Positions 6,259 through 15,271 of a DNA stretch of 45,188 nucleotides are shown here, one piece after another. Within the stretch, counting starts at the first letter, position 1. Each line of letters opens with the position of its first letter. A model generated the notes under the pieces. The model was given only the letters and a program-made list of their open reading frames with translations, was not told where the DNA came from and made no database searches. This DNA comes from Paracoccaceae bacterium (GTDB taxonomy: Bacteria; Pseudomonadota; Alphaproteobacteria; Rhodobacterales; Rhodobacteraceae). A program made the translations under genes and the position numbers. The stretch is taken from NCBI GenBank assembly GCA_030148745.1, contig JASBSV010000019.1:1-45188 (forward strand). Direction: 5' to 3'.

Positions 6259-9033
6259 TCATTGCTCGCGGGCCCGTTGTGAGCCCTGGCGAATCGCCTC
6301 CAGCAGCCGCTTTTCAAGGGTCTTTTGTTTGCTCTCGCTGTAATATTTCAGCCCGAACATATCTTTGACGTAAAAGGTATCCACAACCTGCTCGCCATAA
6401 GTGGCAATCACCGCCGAGGAAATCTGAACATGGGCGGCGGCAAGGGTGCGCGTCAGGTCATGCAAAAGCCCGGGCCTGTCGCGGGTGTCCACTTCGATGA
6501 TCGTGTAGATTTCCGAGCCTTCGTTGTCGAAGGTGATATGCGTGGGCACTTTGAAACTGCGCTCGCGCTTTTTCATCTTATCGCGCGATTTCATGGCGTC
6601 ACGCGCGACCAGCTCACCTTTGAGGGTCCGTTCGATCATGCTGCGCAACCGGGGAAGGCGGGATTGTTCAAACGGGTGGCCTTCGGCGTCCTGAACCCAG
6701 AAGGCGGCGGTGGCATAGCCGTCCTTGGAGGTATAGGTGCGCGCGTCAACCACATTGGCACCCACCAGCGCCAGCGCCCCTGCAAGGCGCGAGAATATGC
6801 CGGGATGATCGGCCATCGCAAAACAGGCGCGGGTCGCATCGCGATCATCGTCCATCGTCAGATCGACCCGGATCTCGTCATCCGATATACCGCGAAGCAG
6901 ATGGGCAAAGATGACATGCGCGGTGACATGCAGCCCCTGCCAATAAGGTGGATAATGGCGCTGGGTTTCGGCGCGCAGGTCCTTTTTGTCCCAGTCTTTC
7001 AGCGCCTCGCGCAGGTTCTTTTTGGCCGCAGCCCCGCGTTCTTCGCGGTTCAGTGCCTCCATCCCGTCTTCCAGACCGCGCCGGGTCTGACGGTAAAGCG
7101 CGCGCAAAAGCGCCGCCTTCCAGTTGTTCCATGTGTTGGGCCCGACGCCGCGGATGTCACAGACCGTGAGTACCGTCAGCAGATCCAGCCGCTTGACCGT
7201 TTTGACCGCCTTGGCAAAGTCGCGCACCGTGCGTGGATCGGCGATGTCACGCTTTTGCGCCATGTCCGACATTAGCAAGTGATAGCGTACCAGCCATTCG
7301 ACGGTTTCGCATTCGTCCGGTTTCAGCCCCAGCCGCGGGGCGATCTTGCGGGCCATTCGCGCGCCAAGGATCGAATGGTCTTCGGGCCGCCCTTTGCCAA
7401 GATCGTGGATCAGAAGGGCAACATAAAGAACCTTGCGGTTCAGCCCCTCCTTGAGGATGCCCGAGGCGATAGGCAATTCCTCGACCAGCTCGCCGCGCTC
7501 GATCTGGGCCAGGGTCGAGATGCATTGGATGGTATGCTCATCAACTGTGTACGAGTGATACATGTTGAACTGCATCATCGCGGTGATTGGCACGAATTCG
7601 GGGATGAATGCGGCCAGCACGCCCAATTCGTTCATCCGCCTCAGCGCCCGCTCGGGGTTGCCGTGTTTAAGCATCAGATCAAGGAATATGCGCTGTGCTT
7701 CGGGGCTGCGGCGAAGGTCGTTGTCGATCAGGTCGAGATTGGCCGAGATAACGCGCATGGCGTCGGGATGTATCAGCAGCCCGGTGCGCAGCGCCTCTTC
7801 GAATATCCGCAGAATGTTTATCGGATCCGATAAAAATGCCGTCTCGTCGGTGAAAGTCATCCGGTTATGGACGACCTTATAGCCCGGTTTGACCTTCTTT
7901 TTGCGCCTGAACAGCCCCATCAGCATCGGCTCGCGCTTGACGTGGCGCGCCTCTAGTGCGGTCAGAAAGATGCGCGTCAACTCGCCCACGCGGGTGGCGT
8001 GGCGAAAGTAGTCCTGCATGAAATACTCGACCGCCCGCCGGCCGGTCTTGTCCTTGTAGCCCATGCGCGCGGCCACTTCGACCTGCATGTCAAAGGTCAG
8101 CTGATCCATAGCGCGGCCGGCGATCAGATGCAGATGACAGCGCACCGCCCACAGGAAATTGGCAGCGGCCTGAAAGGCATCCTGCTCGTCCTGGCGAAAG
8201 ACCTTCAGCGCGACCAGTTCGGCGCCGTCGCGTGCGTGATGCAGGTATTTGGCAATCCAATAGAGCGATTGCAGATCGCGCAGCCCACCTTTGCCTTCTT
8301 TGACGTTGGGTTCGACCATATAGCGCTGGCCACCCTGTTTTTGATGCCTCTCGGCTCTCTCTGACAGTTTTGCTTCGACAAAATCGGGGCCGGTATTCTG
8401 GAAAAGCTCGCTCCACAGGCGGGCGGAAAGATCTTCGGCAAGGCTCTGATCGCCGGCGATATACCGGTTCTCCAAAAGCGCGGTCCTGATGGTGTAATCA
8501 TCACGCCCAAGGCGCAGACAATCGCGCACGGTGCGGCTTGCGTGGCCGACCTTCAGATGCAGATCCCACAGGATGTAGAGCATTGATTCAATGACGCTCT
8601 CGGCCCATGGGGTGATCTTATAGGGCGTCAGGAACAACAGATCGACATCTGAAAACGGCGCCATTTCAGCGCGCCCATAGCCGCCGACCGCGACCAGCGC
8701 AATCTTTTCGGCCTCGGTCGGGTTGGCCAGCGGGTGCAGATGGTTTGATGCCACTTCAAAGACGATTTTTATGATCGCATCGGTCAGATCGGCATAGGCG
8801 CGAACGGTCTCTCGGGCCCGGCGTGGCCGGGCGGCAAAATCCGCTGCGATCCGGCTCAGACGGTCGTTTCGGGCGGCCTGAAGTTCGCGCACGACAAGCG
8901 CGCGTTTTTCGCGTTCGCTTGGAAGGTCAGGCAAGGCGGACAGAATAGCCTTGCGCGCGCGAGACAGGTTCTTTGCCTCGCGCGCAGCCGGTGCCGTTTC
9001 GGCAGGTGTCGCGGCGTTAGAAACCGGCACCAC
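6259..9033 (-). CDS. glnD: Bifunctional [PII] uridylyltransferase / uridylyl-removing enzyme
   Basis: A 924-residue GlnD, the cytoplasmic nitrogen sensor that uridylylates PII when glutamine is low and de-uridylylates it when glutamine is high. The nucleotidyltransferase motif GGYGRAEMAPFSDVDLLFL is near residues 117-135. The HD hydrolase motif LLIHDLGKGRPEDHS is near 541-553. Two C-terminal ACT domains follow (one with DHPGIFSRLAGAL, one with DRPGLLHDLTRTL). I chose the GTG at 9033, preceded by GAGAAG; it gives the family length and overlaps the end of the upstream lipoprotein gene by 17 bases. A longer frame from 9153 would run deep into that gene. Translation is probably coupled to it. Confidence 0.95.
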   Translation of the reverse strand: MVPVSNAATPAETAPAAREAKNLSRARKAILSALPDLPSEREKRALVVRELQAARNDRLSRIAADFAARPRRARETVRAYADLTDAIIKIVFEVASNHLHPLANPTEAEKIALVAVGGYGRAEMAPFSDVDLLFLTPYKITPWAESVIESMLYILWDLHLKVGHASRTVRDCLRLGRDDYTIRTALLENRYIAGDQSLAEDLSARLWSELFQNTGPDFVEAKLSERAERHQKQGGQRYMVEPNVKEGKGGLRDLQSLYWIAKYLHHARDGAELVALKVFRQDEQDAFQAAANFLWAVRCHLHLIAGRAMDQLTFDMQVEVAARMGYKDKTGRRAVEYFMQDYFRHATRVGELTRIFLTALEARHVKREPMLMGLFRRKKKVKPGYKVVHNRMTFTDETAFLSDPINILRIFEEALRTGLLIHPDAMRVISANLDLIDNDLRRSPEAQRIFLDLMLKHGNPERALRRMNELGVLAAFIPEFVPITAMMQFNMYHSYTVDEHTIQCISTLAQIERGELVEELPIASGILKEGLNRKVLYVALLIHDLGKGRPEDHSILGARMARKIAPRLGLKPDECETVEWLVRYHLLMSDMAQKRDIADPRTVRDFAKAVKTVKRLDLLTVLTVCDIRGVGPNTWNNWKAALLRALYRQTRRGLEDGMEALNREERGAAAKKNLREALKDWDKKDLRAETQRHYPPYWQGLHVTAHVIFAHLLRGISDDEIRVDLTMDDDRDATRACFAMADHPGIFSRLAGALALVGANVVDARTYTSKDGYATAAFWVQDAEGHPFEQSRLPRLRSMIERTLKGELVARDAMKSRDKMKKRERSFKVPTHITFDNEGSEIYTIIEVDTRDRPGLLHDLTRTLAAAHVQISSAVIATYGEQVVDTFYVKDMFGLKYYSESKQKTLEKRLLEAIRQGSQRAREQ

Positions 9034-10192
9034 CGAAACTTCTCGGAGCCGGATCCAATGTAACGAGCGTGCCGTTTTCGATCTGGACGATGGCCAGACC
9101 CCGCTCGTTGGTGCCATCGGAAAGCAGGCGGAAAATCCCGTTGGTTCCGACAAACCCCGAGCTTTGGGTCAAGGCGGTCGTGGTAAGCGCGTTGGATTTG
9201 CCCGAACGGATCAGCGCGCCGATGGCTGCGATCGCATCATATGACAGCCCCGCCAGAGGGTGCGGGTTTTGGCCGTATGCGGCGCTGTAGCGTGCGCTGA
9301 ACCGGGCCGAAAGCTCCTGATCGGGTCGGGCGAACCAGGCGCCCTGAACACCCGGCATTGCCAGGGTATTGGCGGGAATATCCCAGCGCGTCAGCCCGAT
9401 AAACTGATAGATTGTCGGGTCAAGACCTCGTTCCGGCAAGAGTTGCGCCAAAAGCGGAAGCGCGCCCGAGGTATCGGAGGTGAAGAACACGGCATTGGCG
9501 CCGGATGCCTTGGCAGCCTCGGCGATCTGCGGCGCGGCGCTGATCACGCCTTGTTGCGAAAACTCATAGCTGCTGGTGGTGGCCAGCGTGGCGCCACTGC
9601 GGCCGATGGCCGTGGTGATCGCATCGCGTCCGGCCTGACCTGCCGTCGATTGGGCATGCACGATCATGATCCGGTCTTTACCGCGTGACTGAGCAAAATC
9701 GACCAGCCGGTTGGCGGTGTTCTGGAACGTCGGCCCAAGGACAAAGACGTTTCCGCCGGCGATGCTGGCGTTGTTTGAAAATGCCAGAACGTTCACATTC
9801 TGACCCCGCACTGCAAGGCCAGCGGCATTGGCCGCTTCGGCATAGACCGGCCCGATGATGATCTTGGCGCCGTCGCGCACGGCCTGCCGCGCTGCATTCG
9901 CGGCGGTTTCGGCCTGGCCTGCGGTGTTGTAGACGGCAAGATCGATCTTGGCCCCGTTCAGATCGGCAATTGCCAGTTTCGCGGCGTTCTCAAGGTTGCT
10001 TGCCAGAAGCGCGTCACCTGCGCGGGCCGAGCCGCCGGGGACCAGAAGCGCAACCTTGACCGCGGATCTGGTGTTGATCGACGGGCCCACGCCGACACCG
10101 GCGATGGGCGTACAGGCCGTCAGCAAAAGGCCGGTAAAAAATATAAGATAGCGGAAAAAATTTCTGGGTGTATTTGACAATACCGAAAACAT
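9017..10192 (-). CDS. Penicillin-binding protein activator, LpoA/LppC-like lipoprotein
   Basis: A 391-residue outer-membrane lipoprotein candidate. A signal peptide ends in the lipobox LLTAC, with Cys at residue 27. The rest is a type I periplasmic-binding-like domain (KVALLVPGG, GAKIIIGPVYAEAANAAG, FTSDTSGALPLL, AGLSYDAIAAIGALI). In E. coli LpoA (YraM) this domain is C-terminal and stimulates PBP1A; the N-terminal TPR domain of E. coli LpoA (about 680 residues in all) is absent here. The ATG at 10192 is preceded by AAGGAG. The divergent neighbours rsmI and yraN are also neighbours of lpoA in E. coli, which supports the family call. Partner PBP unknown. Confidence 0.82.
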   Translation of the reverse strand: MFSVLSNTPRNFFRYLIFFTGLLLTACTPIAGVGVGPSINTRSAVKVALLVPGGSARAGDALLASNLENAAKLAIADLNGAKIDLAVYNTAGQAETAANAARQAVRDGAKIIIGPVYAEAANAAGLAVRGQNVNVLAFSNNASIAGGNVFVLGPTFQNTANRLVDFAQSRGKDRIMIVHAQSTAGQAGRDAITTAIGRSGATLATTSSYEFSQQGVISAAPQIAEAAKASGANAVFFTSDTSGALPLLAQLLPERGLDPTIYQFIGLTRWDIPANTLAMPGVQGAWFARPDQELSARFSARYSAAYGQNPHPLAGLSYDAIAAIGALIRSGKSNALTTTALTQSSGFVGTNGIFRLLSDGTNERGLAIVQIENGTLVTLDPAPRSFGGAGF

Positions 10193-10284
10193 GGACAACT
10201 CCTTGGTCCCTGCCGAAATTGGCGGTGTGGGTGAAACTACGGTTTTCGCTGCCAATAGTAAACGCTGATAGAGGGCGACGGGAC

Positions 10285-11145
10285 ATGCAAATCGAGTACA
10301 AGCCACTTCCCGCCGGTCTCTATTTCGTCTCGACCCCGATCGGAGCGGCGCGCGATATTACGCTTCGGGCGCTCGATGTGCTTGCAACAGCCGAAGTTCT
10401 GGCAGCCGAAGACACACGGACACTCAGAAAGCTCATGGATATCCATGGGATATCACTGAGTAATCGGCCGCTGATCGCCTATCACGACCATAACGGGCCG
10501 GCCCAGCGGCCACGGCTCATCGCCGCCCTGAAGGAGGGAAAATCGGTTGCCTATGCCTCGGAGGCGGGAACGCCGCTTGTGGCCGATCCGGGCTTTGTTC
10601 TGGCGCGTGAGGCGGCGGCTGAGGGTATTCGGATCACGGCCGCCCCGGGACCATCGGCCGCAGTCGCGGCGCTGACGGTATCGGCCCTGCCGAGCGATCG
10701 GTTCTTTTTTGCCGGGTTTGCGCCCGTCGCCGCGGGCGCGCGCAAGACCGCGCTGACCGAGCTTTCAAAAATTCCCGGAACGGTGATCTTTTATGAAAGC
10801 CCCAAACGCGTTCAGAAATTATTAGATAACTTGCGCGAAACTTTCGGAAGTGAGAGGCAGGCGGTCGTCTGCCGCGAATTGACCAAGAAGTTCGAAGAGG
10901 TATCGCGCGGAAGCCTGGCAGAGCTGGCCGAGATGTTTTCCGGGCGAAATCTGAAGGGTGAGATTGTCGTACTTGTTGATCGCGCCCATGAGGTGGCGGT
11001 GACCGCCGAGGAGATAGAAGAAGCTTTGCTGGAAAGACTGAAAACGATGTCTGTGAAAGATGCGGCAGCTGATGCCGCTACTGCACTTGGGTTGGCGCGG
11101 CGCGATCTTTATCAGGCGGCGCTGAAGCTGAAGGGCAACGCATGA
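10285..11145 (+). CDS. rsmI: 16S rRNA (cytidine1402-2'-O)-methyltransferase RsmI
   Basis: A 286-residue SAM-dependent tetrapyrrole-methylase-fold enzyme that 2'-O-methylates C1402 of 16S rRNA. Family signatures are LYFVSTPIGAARDITLRALDVL, AAEDTRTLRKLM, SEAGTPLVADPGF and GPSAAVAALTVSALPSDRFFFAGF; FYESPKRV follows near the middle. The C-terminal RsmI helical tail is present. I chose the ATG at 10285, where a purine-rich ribosome site (GAGGGCGACGGGAC) precedes it and the conserved domain begins; an earlier in-frame start would extend into the divergent lipoprotein gene. The stop overlaps the yraN start as ATGA. Confidence 0.95.
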   Translation: MQIEYKPLPAGLYFVSTPIGAARDITLRALDVLATAEVLAAEDTRTLRKLMDIHGISLSNRPLIAYHDHNGPAQRPRLIAALKEGKSVAYASEAGTPLVADPGFVLAREAAAEGIRITAAPGPSAAVAALTVSALPSDRFFFAGFAPVAAGARKTALTELSKIPGTVIFYESPKRVQKLLDNLRETFGSERQAVVCRELTKKFEEVSRGSLAELAEMFSGRNLKGEIVVLVDRAHEVAVTAEEIEEALLERLKTMSVKDAAADAATALGLARRDLYQAALKLKGNA

Positions 11146-11495
11146 GCGGCCGGGTTTCCTATCTTGCGGGTATGGCGGCCGAAGACGCGGTCGCACGCAA
11201 TTATGCGCGACGCGGTTTGCCCGTCGTTGACCGGCGCTGGCGCGGGCGCGGCGGAGAGATTGACCTTGTTGTGCAGGACCGTGATGGTTTTGTCTTTGTC
11301 GAGGTGAAAAAGAGCGCGACACATGCGCGCGCCGCTGAACATCTGACACCCGCACAGACACGGCGGATCTACCAGACCGGTTCGGAATATATATCCCGCG
11401 CGCCACTGGGTCAGGATACGCCGGTTCGCTTTGATGTGGCCCTGATGGACGCGTCAGGTCAGATTAAAATTATCGAAAACGCCATCGGGTTGTAA
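11142..11495 (+). CDS. yraN: YraN family (UPF0102) endonuclease-like protein
   Basis: A 117-residue YraN/UPF0102 protein with a restriction-endonuclease-like fold. The core motif GGEIDLVVQDRDGFVFVEVKK carries the Glu/Asp and ExK residues of the PD-(D/E)XK-type site, followed by the HLTPAQTRRI helix typical of the family. Nuclease activity has not been generally established for the family; a role in Holliday-junction or repair processing is speculative. The start overlaps the rsmI stop by four bases (ATGA), so the pair is translationally coupled. The rsmI-yraN-gshB order is common in proteobacteria. Confidence 0.9.
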   Translation: MSGRVSYLAGMAAEDAVARNYARRGLPVVDRRWRGRGGEIDLVVQDRDGFVFVEVKKSATHARAAEHLTPAQTRRIYQTGSEYISRAPLGQDTPVRFDVALMDASGQIKIIENAIGL

Positions 11496-11555
11496 CCAGC
11501 GGCCACGCTTCATAGCGCCGGGACCAAAGACTTTATGCAACACCGCGGCGACCGC

Positions 11556-11584
11556 TTGACGCATTGCCATTGAACCCGTCTCAT
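11556..11584 (+). promoter_or_regulatory. Candidate promoter for gshB
   Basis: TTGACG (11556-11561) and TCTCAT (11579-11584) are separated by 17 nt in the 129-bp gap between yraN and gshB. The match is 5/6 at -35 and 4/6 at -10. It would start transcription about 35 bases before the gshB ATG. Support is sequence similarity only. Confidence 0.3.
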
Positions 11585-11624
11585 TGCTGTTCCATGAAGG
11601 TTCAGAAATCCATATGAGAGTGAC

Positions 11625-12566
11625 ATGGCTTTGAAAATTGCGTTCCAGATGGACCCGATTACCGACGTGGATATCGACGCTGACAGCAGCTTTCGGATCG
11701 GGCTGGAAGCGCAGGAGCGCGGACATTCGCTGTTTTACTATACGCCGGACAATCTGTCGTATCGTGAAGGGGTCATTTTTGCCCGTGGCCATGACATGAC
11801 GCTGCGCCGCAAAAAAGGCGATCATGTTACTTTGGGCGCGCTGCGCGATGTACGGCTTGCCGATTGTGATGTTGTCTGGCTGCGTCAGGATCCGCCCTTT
11901 GACATGGGCTATATCACCACAACGCATCTTCTGGACCGTATTCATCCACAGACACTGGTGGTGAATGATCCCTTCTGGGTTCGCAACTATCCGGAGAAGC
12001 TTTTAGTACTGGATTTTCCTGATCTGACGCCGCCGACGATGATTGCGCGCGATCTGGCGACGCTGAGGGAGTTCAAGGAAAAACACGGTGATATCATCCT
12101 CAAACCGCTGTACGGAAACGGCGGCGCCGGGGTGTTTCGTCTGGATCGCAACGATCGCAATCTGGCCTCGTTGCATGAGCTTTTTGCCGGTATCAATCGC
12201 GAGCCTCTGATCGCACAGAAATTCCTTCCCGATGTCTCCAAAGGCGACAAGCGGATCATTCTGGTGGATGGTGAGCCGGTGGGGGCGATCAACCGGGTGC
12301 CGGCCAGCGGCGAGACGCGCTCGAACATGCATGTGGGCGGGCGGCCCGAGCGGATCGGTCTGACGGAACGCGACCGCGAGATATGCGAGGCGATCGGCCC
12401 GCTGCTGCGGCAAAAAGGGCAAATATTTGTGGGTATTGATGTGATCGGTGAGTATCTTACGGAAATCAATGTGACCTCGCCCACCGGCATTCAGGAGGTG
12501 GAGCGTTTTGACGGCACTAATGTCGCGGCGATGATTTGGGACGCAATAGAGGCGCGGCGCGGTTGA
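11625..12566 (+). CDS. gshB: Glutathione synthetase
   Basis: A 313-residue prokaryotic GshB, an ATP-grasp enzyme joining gamma-glutamylcysteine and glycine. The N-terminus [20 protein letters not shown] contains the family Q-MDPI signature. [11 protein letters not shown] is the ATP-grasp glycine loop, and the C-terminal [12 protein letters not shown] carries metal and substrate ligands. The length matches E. coli GshB. A GAGAGTGAC stretch precedes the ATG. The gene lies three bases before the next hydrolase gene, so both are probably co-transcribed, possibly from the candidate promoter at 11556. Confidence 0.97.
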   Translation: MALKIAFQMDPITDVDIDADSSFRIGLEAQERGHSLFYYTPDNLSYREGVIFARGHDMTLRRKKGDHVTLGALRDVRLADCDVVWLRQDPPFDMGYITTTHLLDRIHPQTLVVNDPFWVRNYPEKLLVLDFPDLTPPTMIARDLATLREFKEKHGDIILKPLYGNGGAGVFRLDRNDRNLASLHELFAGINREPLIAQKFLPDVSKGDKRIILVDGEPVGAINRVPASGETRSNMHVGGRPERIGLTERDREICEAIGPLLRQKGQIFVGIDVIGEYLTEINVTSPTGIQEVERFDGTNVAAMIWDAIEARRG

Positions 12567-12569
12567 ACG

Positions 12570-13454
12570 ATGGCCAGTCGCAGGCTTTCCTTTCTGAATT
12601 TCATATTGCGCTGGCTGGTCAAGCCTCGCCTGATGCTGAACCGCGATCCGAAAACCGCGCGCCGCGAGATGGCGCGCGCGGCGCGGTTTGTCTTTCGCAG
12701 CCCACCCTATGTACTGGACCTGCCGGAGGCCGATGTTGAATGGGTCAGTGTCGGCACCTGCCATCCGCGCAAGGTGATCCTTTATTTCCATGGTGGCGGC
12801 TATGTTGCAGGCTCGCCAGCGACACATCGCGCGATGATGGCCCGGCTGTCCCGGCTGAGCGGTCTGCGGGTCGCCCTGCCGCGCTATCGTCTGGCGCCGG
12901 AGCATCCTGCGCCCGCAGCCTTTGAGGATGCATGCCGGGCCTATGATACGCTTTTGGCGCGCGGGATCGCCCCGGGGGATATCATTCTGGGCGGCGACAG
13001 CGCCGGCGGGGGGCTGGCTCTGGCGCTTTTGGCGCATCTGACGCGCGAGGGTCGTGCGCCGGTGGCGGGATTTTTCCTGTCGCCCTGGACCGATCTGACG
13101 CTCAGCGGCGCATCGTTGACGCGTAATGCAAAGCGCGATGTGTTGCTTCCGGTGCGCCGGATAGAAGAGCTGGTCAGGCTGGTAAAGGGGCAATGCGCGC
13201 CAAACGATCCGCGCCTGTCGCCGCTTTTTGCGCAATTTGAAGCGCCGCCGCCAGTGATGATCCATGCCTCGAAATCCGAGGTCCTGTGGGATGACAGCCG
13301 GCGTATGGCCGAAAGGCTGCGCGATTGCGGTGGCCGTGTGATCCTGCAGGCAGAAGAGAATGCGCCGCATGTCTGGCCGGTTTTTGACGGTTATATCCCC
13401 GAAGCCCGCGCGACGTTGCGCGAGATTGCGATCTTTCTCAAACCGTTCATCTGA
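12570..13454 (+). CDS. Alpha/beta hydrolase, hormone-sensitive-lipase type
   Basis: A 294-residue esterase/lipase of the HSL (Abhydrolase_3) family. The oxyanion motif HGGG is at 74-77 (YFHGGGYVAGSP). The nucleophile is S144 in GGDSAGGG. The acid is D241 or D242 in SEVLWDDSRRM, and the base is H267 in APHVWPVF. No signal peptide is evident, so it is probably cytoplasmic. HSL-type esterases hydrolyse short acyl esters; the natural substrate is unknown. It starts three bases after the gshB stop, suggesting co-transcription, although there is no obvious functional link with glutathione. Its end overlaps the convergent comM stop by eight bases. Confidence 0.85.
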   Translation: MASRRLSFLNFILRWLVKPRLMLNRDPKTARREMARAARFVFRSPPYVLDLPEADVEWVSVGTCHPRKVILYFHGGGYVAGSPATHRAMMARLSRLSGLRVALPRYRLAPEHPAPAAFEDACRAYDTLLARGIAPGDIILGGDSAGGGLALALLAHLTREGRAPVAGFFLSPWTDLTLSGASLTRNAKRDVLLPVRRIEELVRLVKGQCAPNDPRLSPLFAQFEAPPPVMIHASKSEVLWDDSRRMAERLRDCGGRVILQAEENAPHVWPVFDGYIPEARATLREIAIFLKPFI

Positions 13455-14976
13455 CCGCTGCCTGCCCGGCATCAGAAAGCGCCAGCCGGTAACTTACCGC
13501 TTCGGCGATATGAGGCTGAAGCACGCGTGGTGAGCCATCCAGATCGGCGATGGTTCGGGCCACCCTGAGGACCCGGTGATAGCCGCGCGCGGAAAGGCCA
13601 AAGCGTTCTGCAATTCGGGTCAGGAACGCGCGGCCATGCTCATCAGGCTGTGCAATCTCTTCCAGAAGCGCCCCCTCGGCATCGGCATTAAAGCGGGCGC
13701 CCTGGGTCTGGGAAAACCGCCGGATCTGAACCTCGCGCGCGGCTTCGACGCGCGCGGCCACGCTGGCCGAAGGCTCGCCGCCGCCGGGCAGATCAAGATC
13801 CGAATAGGCCACGGGCGGCACTTCGACGCGCAGATCGAAGCGGTCCATCAACGGGCCGGAAATGCGGCCCATATAATCCTCGCCGCATTGCGGGACACGG
13901 GCGCAGGCGCGTGCAGGATCCGAAAAATATCCGCATTTGCAAGGGTTCGCCGCCGCGACCAGAAGAAACCGGCAGGGATATCGCGTATGGGCATTGGCCC
14001 GTGCGACAACAACCTCACCGGTTTCGATCGGCTGTCGCAGGGTCTCCAGTACTGAACGCGAAAATTCCGGAAACTCATCCATGAACAGAACGCCGTTATG
14101 TGCCAGCGAAATTTCACCCGGCTTTGCCTGACGCCCGCCACCGACGATCGCCGCCATCGAGGCCGAGTGATGTGGCTCGCGAAACGGGCGCTGGCGCGAA
14201 ATTCCGCCGTCGTCCAGAAGCCCAGACAGCGAATGGATCATCGAGGTTTCAAGCGCTTCGGCGGCGCTGAGGGGTGGCAGGATACCCGGAAGGCGCGCGG
14301 CCAGCATCGATTTTCCCGATCCGGGCGTGCCGACCATCAACAGGTGGTGGCGGCCGGCGGCGGCAATCTCAAGCGCGCGTTTGGCACGTTCCTGTCCTTT
14401 GACATCGGCCAGATCGCGTTGTGCCGTGGCCGCGCTGACCTCTCCCGGTTCGGAAGGGTCGATCAGCGACTGGCCGGTAAAATGGCGCAGGGCCTCGCCC
14501 AATGTGGCCGGGGCGATGACCGGGGTTGCCCCGACCCATGCCGCCTCGGGGCCGCAGGCCTTGGGGCAGATCAGCGTTCTGTCGGCTTCGGCGGCGGCCA
14601 TGGCTGCGGGCAGCGCGCCGATGACCGCGATCAGATTGCCGTCCAGTGACAATTCACCAAGCGCTACCGCTGCCTCGACATCCTCCGGCGGAATGATATT
14701 GATCGCCGCGAGCAAAGACAGAGCGATCGGCAAATCGAAATGAGAGCCTTCCTTGGGCATATCGGCGGGCGAAAGGTTGATCGTCACCCGCTTGGAGGGA
14801 AGCGCGATTGATAGCGCCGACAGGGCCGCGCGGACCCGGTCGCGCGCTTCGCTGACCGATTTGTCGGGCAGCCCGACGATGGTAAAGGCGGGCATGTCGG
14901 CAGTTACGGCGCATTGCACCTCGACCGTGCGGGCCTCGACCCCGTCAAAGGCAACCGTATATGTGCGCGCGACCAT
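13447..14976 (-). CDS. comM: YifB/ComM family Mg-chelatase-like AAA+ ATPase
   Basis: A 509-residue ComM. An N-terminal Lon-protease-like domain (about 1-170) with VGLPDKSVSEARDRVRAAL and INLSPADMPKEGSHFDLPIAL precedes a Mg-chelatase-type AAA+ domain. Walker A is GTPGSGKS (216-223), and FMDEFPEF is Walker B. A cysteine cluster follows (NPCKCGYFSDPARAC, then VPQC). ComM works as a hexameric branch-migration helicase that helps integrate DNA during natural transformation. The family is also widespread in species not known to be competent. The ATG at 14976 has a GGAG site about eight bases upstream. It lies downstream of an alpha/beta hydrolase gene on the same strand, separated by 295 bp. Confidence 0.94.
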   Translation of the reverse strand: MVARTYTVAFDGVEARTVEVQCAVTADMPAFTIVGLPDKSVSEARDRVRAALSALSIALPSKRVTINLSPADMPKEGSHFDLPIALSLLAAINIIPPEDVEAAVALGELSLDGNLIAVIGALPAAMAAAEADRTLICPKACGPEAAWVGATPVIAPATLGEALRHFTGQSLIDPSEPGEVSAATAQRDLADVKGQERAKRALEIAAAGRHHLLMVGTPGSGKSMLAARLPGILPPLSAAEALETSMIHSLSGLLDDGGISRQRPFREPHHSASMAAIVGGGRQAKPGEISLAHNGVLFMDEFPEFSRSVLETLRQPIETGEVVVARANAHTRYPCRFLLVAAANPCKCGYFSDPARACARVPQCGEDYMGRISGPLMDRFDLRVEVPPVAYSDLDLPGGGEPSASVAARVEAAREVQIRRFSQTQGARFNADAEGALLEEIAQPDEHGRAFLTRIAERFGLSARGYHRVLRVARTIADLDGSPRVLQPHIAEAVSYRLALSDAGQAAVR

Positions 14977-15271
14977 GGCCGAAACTCCACTTGTTGTAAG
15001 TTGTGATCCCTTGGTTAACCCTTGCCGCGTTAAGGTTTATGAAAGGTAAATGCCGCCCCGGAGGGTCAGGAAATGCGCACGCCCTGCGCCATAAGCGCCT
15101 TTTGAGCTGCCAATCGGCATCCAGGTTTGGATGTCGATCCACACCGCAGTTTCAGCGTAGCAGCTTTGTGGTGGCCAACAAGACCGCGACCGAGGGCTGG
15201 CCATGGTTCGGGCCGGCCCTGCAGGCGCTTGCCGCGGGCGGCGCGGTCTAAGCCCAGAGGCGCGCCAGAAC
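14977..15271. other. 295-bp gap between two minus-strand genes, no recognised gene
   Basis: The part next to comM (about 14977-15050) holds its ribosome site and an A/T-richer stretch with a TTAAC/GTTAA inverted repeat that could be promoter or operator. The rest has short open stretches on both strands. One on the plus strand ends FVVANKTATEGWPWFGPALQ and stops near 15251. One on the minus strand contains WIDIQTWMPIGSSKGAYG and stops near 15037. Both have coding-like composition but no start, ribosome site or family I recognise. They may be remnants of a decayed gene. Confidence 0.4.
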
